From Culex pipiens pallens (lineage: Eukaryota; Arthropoda; Insecta; Diptera; Culicidae), in the NCBI RefSeq assembly GCF_016801865.2, contig NC_068939.1, positions 140,683,821 through 140,747,820 of the forward strand: 64,000 bases of DNA, read 5' to 3'. Under the pieces are notes generated by a model. That model did not search any database. It was not told the origin of the DNA and worked only from the letters and a program-made list of their open reading frames with translations. Below are positions 1-11,070 of the stretch, one piece after another. Position 1 is the stretch's first letter. Each line of letters begins with the position of its first letter. The position numbers and the translations under genes were made by a program.

Positions 1-294
1 CCAGTTATTATCAGAAAACTCGTTTAAACACACTTTAAGGTGAATAGATTCTTTAAAATAAATAGCAACTCCTCCAGTATGCCTAGAGTGTGACAGACAA
101 AATACAACGTTATATCCTGGAATGGAATATTGATCAAATGCTTCCGGTTGAGTAATATGCGTTTCAGAAAGTAATACTAAAAGAGGTTGCGAACTTTCCA
201 CTAACTGTCGTAGTGCTACGTAGTTTGTGGTTAGTCCTGCAATATTCAAATAGATTATATCTGTTGCATTTACTTTTTTGGCAGAATTTGATTG
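1..294 (-). CDS. ORF2, N-terminal part of the APE-type endonuclease (partial)
   Basis: Open in the frame of ORF1 immediately after its TAG. It reads KKVNATDIIYLNIAGL, then LLVLLSETHIT and SHSRHTGGVAIYFK. These match the first strands of the exonuclease-endonuclease-phosphatase fold of LINEs: N-I-x-G near the start, the metal-binding E in SETHI, and the R-x-GG-V-A-I block. No in-frame ATG lies between the ORF1 stop and the conserved part, so translation must come by stop readthrough, reinitiation at a non-AUG codon, or not at all. The protein runs off the window. In this family ORF2 supplies the nicking endonuclease and reverse transcriptase for target-primed insertion. Confidence 0.82.
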
Positions 295-297
295 CTA
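289..297 (-). promoter_or_regulatory. Candidate stop-codon readthrough signal between ORF1 and ORF2
   Basis: On the minus strand the ORF1 end reads GAA TAG CAA TCA. The hexamer after the stop fits CAR-YYA, the tobamovirus-type readthrough context, and ORF2 is in frame with ORF1. The match is seen in the sequence; readthrough itself is inference. Confidence 0.5.
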
Positions 298-1695
298 TTC
301 ATTCTCATACATACGGTCCTTTTTAATTGCAGCTAAGTGTCGAAAAACTGGACATTTTGAACTAAATGCAGCATGGTTCACATCGAGATTCATCTTTTGC
401 TCATTATTCTTTTTTAAGCAGTTCAGACATTTCATTACAGTTGAATTGCAATCAGAGGTCTTATGGGACTCGCTACACTTTGAACAGGTTTCATTATTTT
501 TACATGTTGTACTCATGTGTCCAAATTCTCCACATTTAAAACATCTTAGGACTTTTATAGCCTCAAAAACTGAACATCTATCAAATCCTATGTTAACCTT
601 TCCGGCCGTGATCAATGCATCAAATGTATCATTATTAACTTCAATTATTACACTAAATTTGTTATATTTCATGCGAGGGTTTTCATAAGAAGATATAACC
701 TTTACATGTTCAATAAAAATTTCGTCATTCTGTGAGGTCAATAACTCAACGAAATCTGTAGGATCATACTTTTCACTCATCCCAACGATTTTCAGTTTAG
801 GAAGGCCAGAAGAGATAATAGTAGTATAATTTGAGCCAAGTTTGTTTTCAATGTCATTTTTCACTTTCAAAAGGTTTTCCCCTGGAGCGCATTGGGCAAC
901 AATGGAACCATCCCTGCCATTCTTTAAATTATTGATTTTATGTAACTTTGGGTCAAGATTTGATTTTAAAAAAGTTCTTGTTTCGTCATTACTTTGATTT
1001 GTTTCGTTAGGTTTTATAACAATTTTTGGACGATTAGTACGCAATTTCTTATGCTGGTGATCTTTTTTATTTTCTGAATTTCCACCTTTCAAAATTTCCG
1101 CAAAAGTTGGCGATTCAAAAACATTTTCATTTTCTTCATCGTCAACCACCATTGCTGCACCGTCTTCCGGAATAATCGCACGTCTTTTACTACCTGGGAG
1201 CCCATCCGATTCAGAATGCGTTCCTCTTTTTCTAGTTACTTTAATTATTTGTTTATTATTTGGTTTTTCAGAATTCGATTTAATCAGTTTTTCAATTTGA
1301 TTAGCCACACTGTTCTCCACAACTGTTTTGATTTGTTTCTGAAATATTTCACTGCATGCTTGCATGACATTTTCCATTCCTTTCTTGATAGCTTCGTCGA
1401 TTCGAGTAGCAATACTTTCATTGATGCCAGGGATAGAATTTGAGTTGTCAAAATATTTTTGCAACTCCTCTTTTATCCCTTTGACATCAGCGAGAAGTAC
1501 TGAGATCTCAGCATCAACTCCACTATTAAGACACTGGTCGCATTTAAACTGCGCATTTGGTTGCTCAATAATCATTTTTGCCGCCGGTTTAGTCAGGACA
1601 GTGCAGGAACGATGGAAAAACGCTCGACACTTCCCCGAACAAGGTACGGCATCTTCAAAACAAATTTTTTGCTCGCATTTGCCGCACAGACTCAT
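295..1695 (-). CDS. ORF1 (gag-like nucleic-acid-binding protein) of a non-LTR retrotransposon
   Basis: An intact 466-residue protein starting at an ATG. Residues 5-56 form a C4HC3 PHD-like finger (CGKCEQKIC, then CSGKC, FFHRSC and CDQC). The middle is basic and low-complexity (KVTRKRGTHSESDG). Near the C-terminus are three zinc knuckles (CFKCGEFGHMSTTC, CSKCSESHKTSDC and a longer CLNC..H..C unit), typical of LINE ORF1 proteins that bind their own RNA and form ribonucleoprotein particles. It is unrelated to the ORF1 at 45 kb. The stop is TAG at 295-297, and ORF2 continues in the same frame directly after it. Function follows the family; the sequence shows only domain layout and integrity. Confidence 0.88.
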   Translation of the reverse strand: MSLCGKCEQKICFEDAVPCSGKCRAFFHRSCTVLTKPAAKMIIEQPNAQFKCDQCLNSGVDAEISVLLADVKGIKEELQKYFDNSNSIPGINESIATRIDEAIKKGMENVMQACSEIFQKQIKTVVENSVANQIEKLIKSNSEKPNNKQIIKVTRKRGTHSESDGLPGSKRRAIIPEDGAAMVVDDEENENVFESPTFAEILKGGNSENKKDHQHKKLRTNRPKIVIKPNETNQSNDETRTFLKSNLDPKLHKINNLKNGRDGSIVAQCAPGENLLKVKNDIENKLGSNYTTIISSGLPKLKIVGMSEKYDPTDFVELLTSQNDEIFIEHVKVISSYENPRMKYNKFSVIIEVNNDTFDALITAGKVNIGFDRCSVFEAIKVLRCFKCGEFGHMSTTCKNNETCSKCSESHKTSDCNSTVMKCLNCLKKNNEQKMNLDVNHAAFSSKCPVFRHLAAIKKDRMYENE

Positions 1696-2009
1696 CTCGC
1701 GCTATCGAGCACGGTCGAGCCAGTCACGCAACACAATAGCAGAGCACAAAAGACCCAAGACAAAAAAGCAAAAAACAGCTAACATCAGCCGCCACCGAAT
1801 CCGATGGCAAACCGTTGTTGCCGGTGAAAAATAAAATCGATGATAATTAATTTTATAGTAACGTTCGATTCAAAACTTGTACTTATCCGATTTGACAGCT
1901 GTTTAGTTCACACATTGACAAACTCTAGCACCAATTAGTCGCACTTTAACACGCAAATTTTATTGTTTATAGCACAACACAGTACAAGTGAACTACTCTG
2001 TCTGACACA

Positions 2010-2405
2010 AAACATTCAGACTCGATTATCCTTGACCTTGGCAAAATTTCACTTCGGATAATCGAATCACGATAGTAAATTTTTTTTCGTTGTCTTATTT
2101 TTGATTGTTTAGCTTTTAGAGTCATATAAACTACTCTAAAGTGATTTAAAATTCTTATATTCAAGATGACGGCCAAAATAGCGATGAAGAAATATTGAAA
2201 AGATGCATTTTTTAATATTTAATCAACCATTCAAATTTAGCTAAAATGGGGTCGCAGAATTTGAATTTGATGTTTAAAGTAAGAAAATAAAACAATACGA
2301 TGTTTTTTTCTTTGTTCGTGATTCGATTATCCGAAGTCCCATAAAAACCTTCGAAAAATCAAACTTCAGATAATCGATGCTTCGGATAATCGAGTCTGGA
2401 CTGTA
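2010..2405. mobile_element. MITE with CTTCGGATAATCGA words (copy 1)
   Basis: The right end reads CGAGTCTGGACTGTA and the left end carries the inverted, degraded counterpart (CAGACTCGATTATCC). The word TTCGGATAATCGA or its complement occurs about five times. A second copy at 27169-27552 has the same orientation and internal sequence (GTTGTCTTATTTTT, then GAAATATTGAAAA). Ends in TA, as expected for Tc1/mariner/pogo-type elements. No coding capacity. Confidence 0.7.
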
Positions 2406-4403
2406 GTACTTTACATCTTTTGAATGCATTAGAATTTTTTTTCGAAAATTTTTAAGATCTGGCAACCCGTGCCGTGAAATATCGCAACTTTAGCCGAATT
2501 GATTCTATTTTTAGGATTGTTGGTAGAATTTACGAAGAACATATTTGTTATTCAATATGAGTAGACAAATACCTTGTCATGAAAACCATAACTGTCCCAT
2601 CAAATTTTCATGCATTTGAGTAAAACCATGAGTACTACTCGCTAATTTTATTTTGTTTTCAAATTTAAAACAATTATTGTCTTGTTTGAGGAAATCAAGA
2701 CGTTGAATATGGCTAAACTATTACAAATGTGGCCAAACCCAGACAGTTATGCTTTTATGAGAAGTACCATAAGTATTAAATGAGAAATCAAGATGTGATT
2801 ACCGATGAAATTGATCTTCTCAGAGCAAGCTAGATCTTGAAAGTATGAGCACTTGAAAGTATGAGTAAGCAAGAGCTTAAACAACCATGATTAACACTGT
2901 GCTAATGCTTTCAGCCTAAATGTAGGCTAATCACACTCTATCGATTAACCCGTTGGCAAATAATTGGGCAAAGGTGAAACTTGGCATTTAATTTTTCTTA
3001 AAATATTCGCAAAAAAAGATGTTCAAACAAACAAGCCGAACCCGGAACGGGATTTGACCATCGAGGGGCCAGTTAGGCAAAAAGGCAACAAATTGTACGA
3101 TTTATGATGAGCGCCCATTTCGCCACTGCATGTTTTCAATCGCTAATGATGTGGAGTTTCTTCTTCACTCATGGGGCCAGACAGATCGGTCAGCGGCGGC
3201 GTTTACCGTAACGGATTGGAGGGAAGATCCAGCGGCGGTAGGGGCCTCTCTCTCTCTTGATTAATAATGTTTTTATCGCTCTATTCAAATATGATTTTTT
3301 TCGCCCTTGGCACCGAAAACCCGGAACGGTTGAAGGGTTTCTTTTTGGAGGGAGAATCGTATTAGGACAAGTGAAAATTTGATGTTTTGCCTAGTTGTGG
3401 GTCACTAGGTTGGGTGAAGGGAAAGTTTATGACCTCTTGATAATTGAGTTAGCTGGAATTAGCTACGACCTCGAAGTGTAATTTGAAACGGAAGTTTTTT
3501 GTCATTTATTTATAAAAAAAATGTTACACAGGATTATCCACCGCGCATTGCCACAAACATTCAGCGAAGTATCAAAGTGTACACAAACAATTCGATAACA
3601 GATCTTTATAACAGTTCTTTTTCACTTTTCTTTGTTTTTATCTACCTGGTAAACCGTGCTGCAATGAAGGTAGGAAGCAAACATTCCGGGTTCATTTCCC
3701 CTTGGCGCAATTCTGCAACAGTGAGATTAAAACTTTGTTGGTATGGGTGCACTTCAAAGGCTGTGTTTTGCTGTTGTGTGTGCGTGCTCTGGATGAATTA
3801 GGTGGTAATTATTATGATGGGCCAAATGGGATGCTTTTGTTGAAAACTCCACTCCGATTTGTTGATAATTAATCCACGGTTCAAAGCGCGTTAGATGATC
3901 TTAAATGATGGGGGGATTTCTTATGATTAGGCTCTTGATGATGGGTTTGTTTTGGAAGTTTATGCCTTTGACTTTTGATTGAAAGTGCAAGTTTCAATGG
4001 TTTCCCACATTATCAATGTACATTCCCACAACCGATAAAAAGTAAATTTAGGCAATTTAATTAATAAGGATTACCCTCGCCGTAGCATTTGCCGTAGCTA
4101 TTAAACTTGAGCTAAATTTTCAATATTAAGAATATAAGCAAAAATCTAAAACAATGCGAGACATTCCTTTTTGTTACAGAGCGACAGGAATAATTGTATC
4201 GGGCTTGATTTTTATGCAAGTTCTTCGAAATTTTAAATATTTTTCGTAAGTTTTAGGCAAAATAAATTAATTGGATTAAAAAAAGATTCAAACCAATGTG
4301 TTCTAACATTAATCAAATATTTATTTCATGATATTGAAAACATTCTATATTATAAATAATTTCCAGATATCAACGATTAAAAATAGTGGGACAAATTGGT
4401 AGC
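2406..4403. other. No gene recognised; part single-copy, part AT-rich
   Basis: 2406-2990 is AT-rich without open frames. 3030-3260 is more GC-rich and apparently single-copy, ending in a short CTCTCT tract. A 100-codon open frame at 3499-3801 shows no domain, no intron signals and no codon regularity, so it is not called. Confidence 0.4.
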
Positions 4404-6070
4404 AGAGCAATGCTCTGAGAAACTTGTATGGTGCCTTCGGTATGTCCAGAGAAGCCATTTTGCATCATTATTTTGTCCATATAATTTTCCATACAAATTT
4501 GACAGCTGTCCATACAAAAATGATTCATGAAAATTCAAAAATCTGTAGGGTAGAGGACCCAGAAATCACCCACTTTATAGTGGCAATCTAGGAAATTTGA
4601 TGAGAATTTGATGACAATTTATGGTTTTTGGTTCTATTTGTTGTAGAACGTTGATAAACTATTTGATTTTAAGTTTCCACAAGGTTTTTATCATTTATAT
4701 GTTCCTTTTTGATAAAATTTTGCGTTCCAATAAATCCAATTTTCTCCCACCCTTGGAACCAGTTTTCGCCCACGACAAAAATCAAGAAATCAAATGAAAT
4801 TATGACACAAAGCTAAGCAAATATGGTCTCCTATTTATACACATGTTCCCGAAGCTAAATTTCATTGATGTGCACATATTTTGTCGTACATACTATAAAT
4901 TGAGGTTCGAAAAATCCTAGGAGTTTTTTTTTTTCAGATATCCTACCTATTTTGAGATTCTCTGTCTATTATAACTAAAACCAAAACATGTTCTCACCTT
5001 CACTTAAAATTATGACTAAATCAAAAATTGTAATAGAAATCATGTGTCCCTGTTCACCCAAGATAAGAGCACACAGTTACAATTAGCTCCATGTTGTTGT
5101 TGATTTTGTTAGGGGAGCTTTAACCCTATGGGTCATTTGCTCCCGAATTGACTCAATATAAAACATCGAGTACCTCTTAATAAAAATATTAAAGCACATG
5201 TGTAACTACTTCTCCATCTTCTGCTTAATTTGTTCTCCAATGTACCAGTTAATTTTTACAACATTTGATTCAAAACACCTTATGAATGAAAGTAATTAAA
5301 ATGATTATTTAACCTTTAAAAATAATCTATATTTTCAAGCACATTTCGCAGCGATTAGAAAAGTTTTTATGGTAAACGAAAACTGGTTCTAGATAAAATC
5401 TTAAAACACAATACTAGATTTCGCCCTGGTCGAAAATTGGATTGCATGTTTTTTCATGACCCCAGAAATCGCCCACTTTATTTTATTAAAATAACCTTTG
5501 GTAAACGTTTAAAACAGATAAATCACTAGATTTTCATGAAATTCAGACATACAGTGAACTAATGAATTATTCATTTACATTATCTTCGAACAAAATGAGT
5601 TGTTTTCCCTCATTAACATTATTACCCGCTGTAGTCTAAATGGACAAAAATATGGCGGCAATATGGTAAGGCTTTTTTTGAAAAGCTTATAAAAACTTAA
5701 TAAACAATAGAAATTCATTAGGAAAGTTTCAATTAGTCCTCTACCCTATCTTTTGAAGGTATTTTTTGATCGATTTGCAGTCTTCGTCAAAGTTGTAGGT
5801 AAGGACTACAATGAATAAAATGATACAAAGTAAAAAAATTGTAGTTTTTAATTTCACTTTCTGTCACCAAAACTTGGTTTTCAAAAACACAACAATTTTT
5901 AATTTTTGATATATTTTAGTTATGACTTTGGAAAACAATATTGATTTTTTTCAAAAATCGAAATACCAGTCGCAAAAAATTTCAAATTATTTTTCGATTT
6001 AAAATCGAATTTGCAATCAAAAAGTACTTAAGTGAAATTTTGATAAAGTGCACCGTTTATAAGTGATTTC
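4404..6070. repeat. Interspersed AT-rich repeat split by a MITE
   Basis: 4404-4545 (GACAGCTGTCCATACAAAAAT) and 5749-6070 (CTTCGTCAAAGTTGTAGG) are consecutive in the related copies at 9240-9720 (inverted) and 17880-18480, where GTCCATACAAAAATG is followed within about 85 bases by CTTCGGCAAAGTTGTAGG. Here the two halves are separated by the MITE at 4546-5748. No coding capacity. Confidence 0.6.
4546..5748. mobile_element. TA-flanked MITE, ends TAGGGTAGAGGAC
   Basis: The left end TAGGGTAGAGGACCCAGAAAT and the right end AGTCCTCTACCCTA are inverted copies, and TA is shared with the target. The phrase GACCC(C)AGAAATC-CCCACTTTAT occurs at the left end and again at 5459-5484, with shortened variants around 4745 and 5410. 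It carries a CTATGGGTCATTTGCTCCC segment (5131-5150) that recurs near 58760. No open frame of note. Confidence 0.72.
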
Positions 6071-8650
6071 CATTTTAAGGTAAGTTTTTTGAAAATAGTC
6101 ACAACAATCAATTTGAATTTAAATAAAAAAACAACCCACATTTTTTTTTTCGAAAATTTCTTTGTTTCCCTGTTTAGGAGGTCATTTTGAGCAACTTTTG
6201 TTCTACTAAAATTTAACTTCTCTTTTTTATGGTTTTTTGCTTCATTTTTTTATTTTAATGTTTTTGGTAGTATTTGGCCTACTCTAACACCTTCTATCAT
6301 TACATTTTGCTTATCTAATTTTTTCATGTTTTCACAGCAACTTTTTCAATATTTTGCATGTTTTTCACATTTTCTGTAATGAAATGGCACCATAATCATT
6401 TAAATTGTAAATAATTTAGTAGATGCATAGTCTGGGGCACTAGAAAAATTACTGCATACTTCTTTTTACATGAAATTTAAGAAATGTTAGTAAAAACACT
6501 GCCTAAGTTGACCTAAAAAAATTACATTTTTTAAAACATTGGCAAAGCCACAACAAACAACTAGAACTTCCAACCCATAAATTTTCTAAAATTTAAAGAG
6601 TTCTTCTTTACAATTCTTTTAAAAGATCAAAAATTGGTTGAAAAATGGATTTTTGGTGATTTTTTTAAATCGAAACCCGTCTAAAGACGGGGTTGGGCTG
6701 TAGAGGGTTAAAAACACACGAAATGAAAAGTCGATTTCAAAAACGTAGATAGTTGCTCGGATGCTAAAATAATTTCAATTTTTGTTCTTTTTTTGAAATA
6801 TCATTTATGATTTTTGTCGCAGCTCTACAAGACGTAATTTAGAAGTTTTTTTTCGAATAGTTCAAAAGTTCTTCCTCATAAAAAGCCAATAAAAGTTATC
6901 TATTTTGAGATACAGAAGTTATAAAGTAACCGAGCTACAGTCGCTTCACTTTGATTCTTTTTTTATCTGAATATAAATTATATCTCCATCATACCTCAAT
7001 CATTCCCGTTTCGTAATGATAATCGATTTAATTTTTATAGTTTCACAGCTTGTTTAAGATAAATCAAGCGTGTCTTTCCTAAAAGGGCAAATAAAAGTTT
7101 ATTGCGATACGATCGCTAGAAACGTCAAACGTTAAAGAGATGCAAACAAAAAAATAAAACACATTCCTGTCGCAGAAATTTCGCTTTCTTCCGAACCTGC
7201 CCAAAAACTGGACCCATTAGCATATGAATGAGTTTTCTTCGTATAAATCTCTTGGAAACCATTTCTCCCTCGATATTTTTTTATGTGAATTTAAACAACA
7301 CCACAAAATTCCAGTTTCTTATCTATCGCGGTCCCCTTGCCAAATGTGTTTTCTGACTGAGGATTTAGTGCACCGCGTCGATAAACTACGCTCCAATCGA
7401 GGCAATAATAATAAAAACAAGTCTTAAGAGGTGGAGTGGAGGAAAGGGGAAACTTATCGACTTATCCACATCTGGAACCGTTTTTTTGAAGGAGACGGAG
7501 AAGAGCTCATCTTTAATGGCTTTTTTTTTTCCTTTTGGCTTGAACAATCCACACCAATTATGTGTTTGTGTGTGATTTTTGAGAGAAACCTTTAAAAACG
7601 CGGATTTGGAAGCACCCTCAGTCTCTGGACGCAGCGATTTTCGCACTGGACCATCTTCATTAGCTCGACTCTTGGTGGAGATGCATGCGCGTGTTCCAAC
7701 GGTTTCGTTTGCGCGTTCATCAGATGTTCTACTTTTATTAGCGCCATATGTAGATTTTCGAAATTGGAATGCCCCCTCCTTCTCTCCGAGGCCAAATGGG
7801 GGAACAGGCCTCTGGCCTGATGTAATTGGGTACGTGTTTCGAGGCAATCCCAGTTTTATTTTTTGTGGGAAAATACTTTGGCCGAAAGAGTGGCCACTTG
7901 GAACCATCATCGTCCGGCGTGTGTGGCCTTCAGTTGGAGGGGAAAGTGCGAAATTTGTAGTACAATATTGAGATTTGAAAGGTGACATTCGTTGTGCTGA
8001 GCTCATTGAGCGCAAGTCTCGGTCAGCATTCATATATCATTTGCACGTTACACTAAGATTCACTGAAACAATCACCCTCAGAAGTAGCTTTCTAAACTAG
8101 CTTGTTGTGACTAGTCTAGCGACGTAAGCAACAATGCAACGTTGTTCCTAGTTTCATTTACCATACAAGCTTCATGTGATCATGCGATCCCGTGGAGCTG
8201 CAGTTTTTATTTCTAGGAATAACTTTGCTCATGCTCAATGGACATATTGTGCAGGCTAATGGCAACTTTACACATTGGTGCACACGTGTGGGTTTGTGTT
8301 TGATACGGAGAGTTGCTTTCGCTTTTTCGATCAAGTATGCAAATTTTAGCTTTGACTTAATCAAATTAGGAAATCTTTCCATCTAACGATTTCGGAAATT
8401 GAACTTGACGAAACGAGAAGTTGCTGATTATATTTTGATATTTTTTTTTGTGTGAGTAAGGCCAATCCAAATATTAAAGGAAAGATATTTATAAAAAAGC
8501 AAAGAAAAAACTTTTTGGAATGATTTTCATAAATTTAACTAATAGTAATTTTCTAAAAACCATCCTAAACATGCTGAAAGAAATTATCAAAGCTGGAAAA
8601 AAGTTTTTAATTGTTCTCTGATGATGATTCATTAGCGTTATAAAGAAGTT
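6071..8650. other. No gene recognised; AT-rich, then single-copy GC-richer DNA
   Basis: 6071-7180 is AT-rich. 7200-8390 has better sequence complexity and open frames on both strands (the longest 215 codons on the minus strand, 7386-8033), but none shows a domain, splice sites or a signal peptide. Possibly conserved non-coding or regulatory DNA; nothing firmer can be said. Confidence 0.4.
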
Positions 8651-9720
8651 TTGTATTGTGTAGCAGCGCAAAAAAAAAGATCTTTTTGAAAAAAAATATT
8701 TTGAAAATTTTGAAATGAAGACTAGCATTTTAAATGGCCATGTAATATTCAATGTTTGGCCCATTTAAAATATTAGTCTTGACTTAAAAGTTTTCAAAAT
8801 ATTTTTTAACATTAAAAATCGAATCATTAGTTGCTGAGATATCGACATTAGAAAATGGAGAGTTGTTTGGGTGAGACTTATAAAACTTCAATTTTCGTGT
8901 TTCTTTTTCTTAAAGCGGCTGTATCTCAGCAACCCGAGGTCCAATCTTCAATGTCTCTTAGACAATTTTATAGCAAATTTTCTGAACTTTTCAAAAAAAA
9001 TATTTTCAGGAATGGTCACTTATGGTCACTGAAAATTGAAAAATTGAAAAACTGCAAATATTTCGCTGAAATCAAACTTACGGTGGCTATATCTTGAAAA
9101 CGGAGCACTTTATCAAAAAATCTGTATAGTACTTTTCGATTGCAAATTCAATTGCATTGAAAAATATCGTCAAATTTGTTTTTGCAGGAAATTTCGATTT
9201 TTTTCAAAAATCACTATTTTTTCAAAAAATCATTTTTTGACCATGTTTCTCTATGGCTCAAAAGTTGCGGATTTTTGTCCCCTAAAACATAATAAAAAAT
9301 CTCAAAAATAAAAAATACGTATTTTGGGAAATTGAGTATTTGTAAAAAAAAAGTTGATTAAAAAATTTGCAATTTTTTTTCCGTGTACCTATTTTTTTCT
9401 TAATAGTCCTCAACAATACCTACAACTTTGCCGAAGACACCAAATTGATCAGAAAATTCACTCAAAAGTTACAGCTGTTTGAATATTTACATATCATTTT
9501 TGTATGGACAGTAGAAAAAATTGTATGGAGACTTGTATGGGTGAACCAATGAAACAAAATAACTTATTTGGTCATAGGGAAGGCCCCCACAAAGTTTGAG
9601 CCAAATCAAAAAATACAAATAAAATCCATTTCCGGTTTGGTAGGGATTGCTCTGTTTTCCAAAATCGCCAAACTTGCGGACCCAATCCTGCAAAAATCTG
9701 ATTGTCAAACCTTATTGTAC
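8651..9720 (-). repeat. Interspersed AT-rich repeat, inverted relative to 17.9 kb
   Basis: Blocks such as CCTACAACTTTGCCGAAGAC (9419-9438), a line on ATTGTATGGAGACTTGTATGG, and CAAATCAAAAAATACAAATA reappear in reverse complement at 17925-18240. Non-coding; the short open frames within are not conserved in frame between copies. Confidence 0.6.
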
Positions 9721-9883
9721 ACTATTTTGTAGACAGTAGTTTAGGGGATGATTGAACAATTATATCGATGGTTCCCGTAGATTTGAAAGTACCAAAATGT
9801 ATTAAAAAAAACAAAAAATAAAAAATAACTATAGAAATTGAAACAACAGGTTAACATTAGAATGAAAAAAGTGTCTAAAAATT

Positions 9884-10314
9884 CTTTTTTGCCATTCCGT
9901 CGTGAAACTACTTACTTTTCCTGTCATTCTTGAACGACGAAATAGCCTACTTTTCTGTACCAAAAATAACAGAATCGAATAGCAACACTTTTCAAAATAA
10001 ATGCTGAAAAGTTCTACTTTTCAGCACTCAAATGGGTGCTGAAAAGTTGAACTTTTCAGCACTTGTTTTGAAAAGTAACATTTTTCAACATTTTTTGATT
10101 TAAACGATTTATTGACAAAAAAAAATGAAAATTTGTCATAAAATTTCACTCAGTGTGTGTTTTTTGGAATTGCAAAAAATGTTGTATGGAACTCGTTGAA
10201 AACTTGATTTTTTCAGCACTCTTCGTATATATCCAACTCGGTGAACCTCGTTGGATAAATATACGACTCGTGCTGAAAAAAATCTCTTTTTGCAACTTGT
10301 TGCATAAACTACTA
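9884..10314 (+). repeat. 430-bp hairpin repeat, copy 1
   Basis: Begins TTTTTTGCCATTCCGTCGTG and ends TTGCATAAACTACTATTTT. It contains two strong self-complementary parts: GTGCTGAAAAGTTGAACTTT followed by TCAGCAC, and TTTTTTCAGCAC...CGTATATATCCAAC pairing with GTTGGATAAATATACG...GTGCTGAAAAAA. Further copies are at 10315-10747 (tandem), 32832-35192 (interrupted) and 57796-58208, with a decayed piece near 21090-21200. Non-coding. Confidence 0.8.
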
Positions 10315-10747
10315 TTTTGCAACTCCGTCGTGAAACTACTTACTTTTCCTGTCATTCTTGAACGACGAAATAGCCTACTTTTCTGTACCAAAAATAACAG
10401 AATCGAATAGCAACACTTTTCAAAATAAATGCTGAAAAGTTCTACTTTTCAGCACTGTAATGGGTGCTGAAAAGTTGAACTTTTCAGCACTTGTTTCGAA
10501 AAGTAACACTTTTCAACATTTTTTTGATTTAAACGATTTATTGACAAAATACATGAAAATTTTACTTAAAATTTCACTCAATGGGTGTTTTTCGGAATCG
10601 CAAAAAAAGTTGTATGGAACTCGTTGCAAAACTTGATTTTTTCAGCACTCTTCGTATTTATCCAACACGGTGAACCTCGTTGGATAAATGTACGACTCGT
10701 GCTGATAAAATCCTCTTTTTGTAACTTGTTGCATAAACTACTATTTT
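10315..10747 (+). repeat. 430-bp hairpin repeat, copy 2 (tandem with copy 1)
   Basis: Abuts copy 1 with the same start and end and the same internal hairpins. Compensatory-looking differences from copy 1 lie in the stem (CGTATTTATCCAAC against GTTGGATAAATGTACG). Confidence 0.8.
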
Positions 10748-11070
10748 AATGACAATCTAATACCCTTATCAATCTCAAACTTGCAAATCCAAGCTAAATC
10801 TGAGCAGACGAGTGATTTCACAAAAAATATGTAATAATCAATTCATTCTTTTGAAAATATATTTTAATACGGAACTCGGTTAAATTTAATTTAAAAAATG
10901 TTTATCGTGTTTTAACCTTCTACAAAATTGGTTCTTGTCTTATTAATTTTGCACAGTTTTATGAATAAATGTCACATAAAACACATAATTTGACAAGTTT
11001 CACAAACTATTATTAAAAAGTTTCCAATAAATGATAAAAGTATTTAGAACAAAAAACTCAAAAAAATAGA

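Larger units (their letters stand above)
1..1860 (-). mobile_element. 5' half of a non-LTR (LINE) retrotransposon, cut by the window edge
   Basis: Reading leftward from about 1860 there is a roughly 160-base untranslated leader, a complete ORF1 (1695 to 295) and the first 98 codons of an endonuclease-bearing ORF2 that leaves the window at base 1. The PHD-like plus CCHC architecture of ORF1 and the APE-type endonuclease start place it in the Jockey/CR1/I group of LINEs; the clade cannot be fixed without the RT domain. Both reading frames are undamaged here, so the copy may be young. The exact 5' end and target-site duplication cannot be determined because the 3' end lies outside the window. 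Confidence 0.85.

Noticed and set aside
261..300. -1 frameshift at A AAA AAG before ORF2
   Set aside because: The heptamer lies in a frame not used by ORF1. ORF1 and ORF2 already share a frame, so readthrough is the simpler model.
278..1834. Plus-strand open frames opposite the retrotransposon ORF1
   Set aside because: They are antisense shadows of a convincing ORF1 with zinc-binding motifs on the minus strand.
7386..8033. 215-codon minus-strand open frame
   Set aside because: No domain, signal peptide, codon bias or splice context, and it overlaps a 130-codon frame on the other strand of equal merit.
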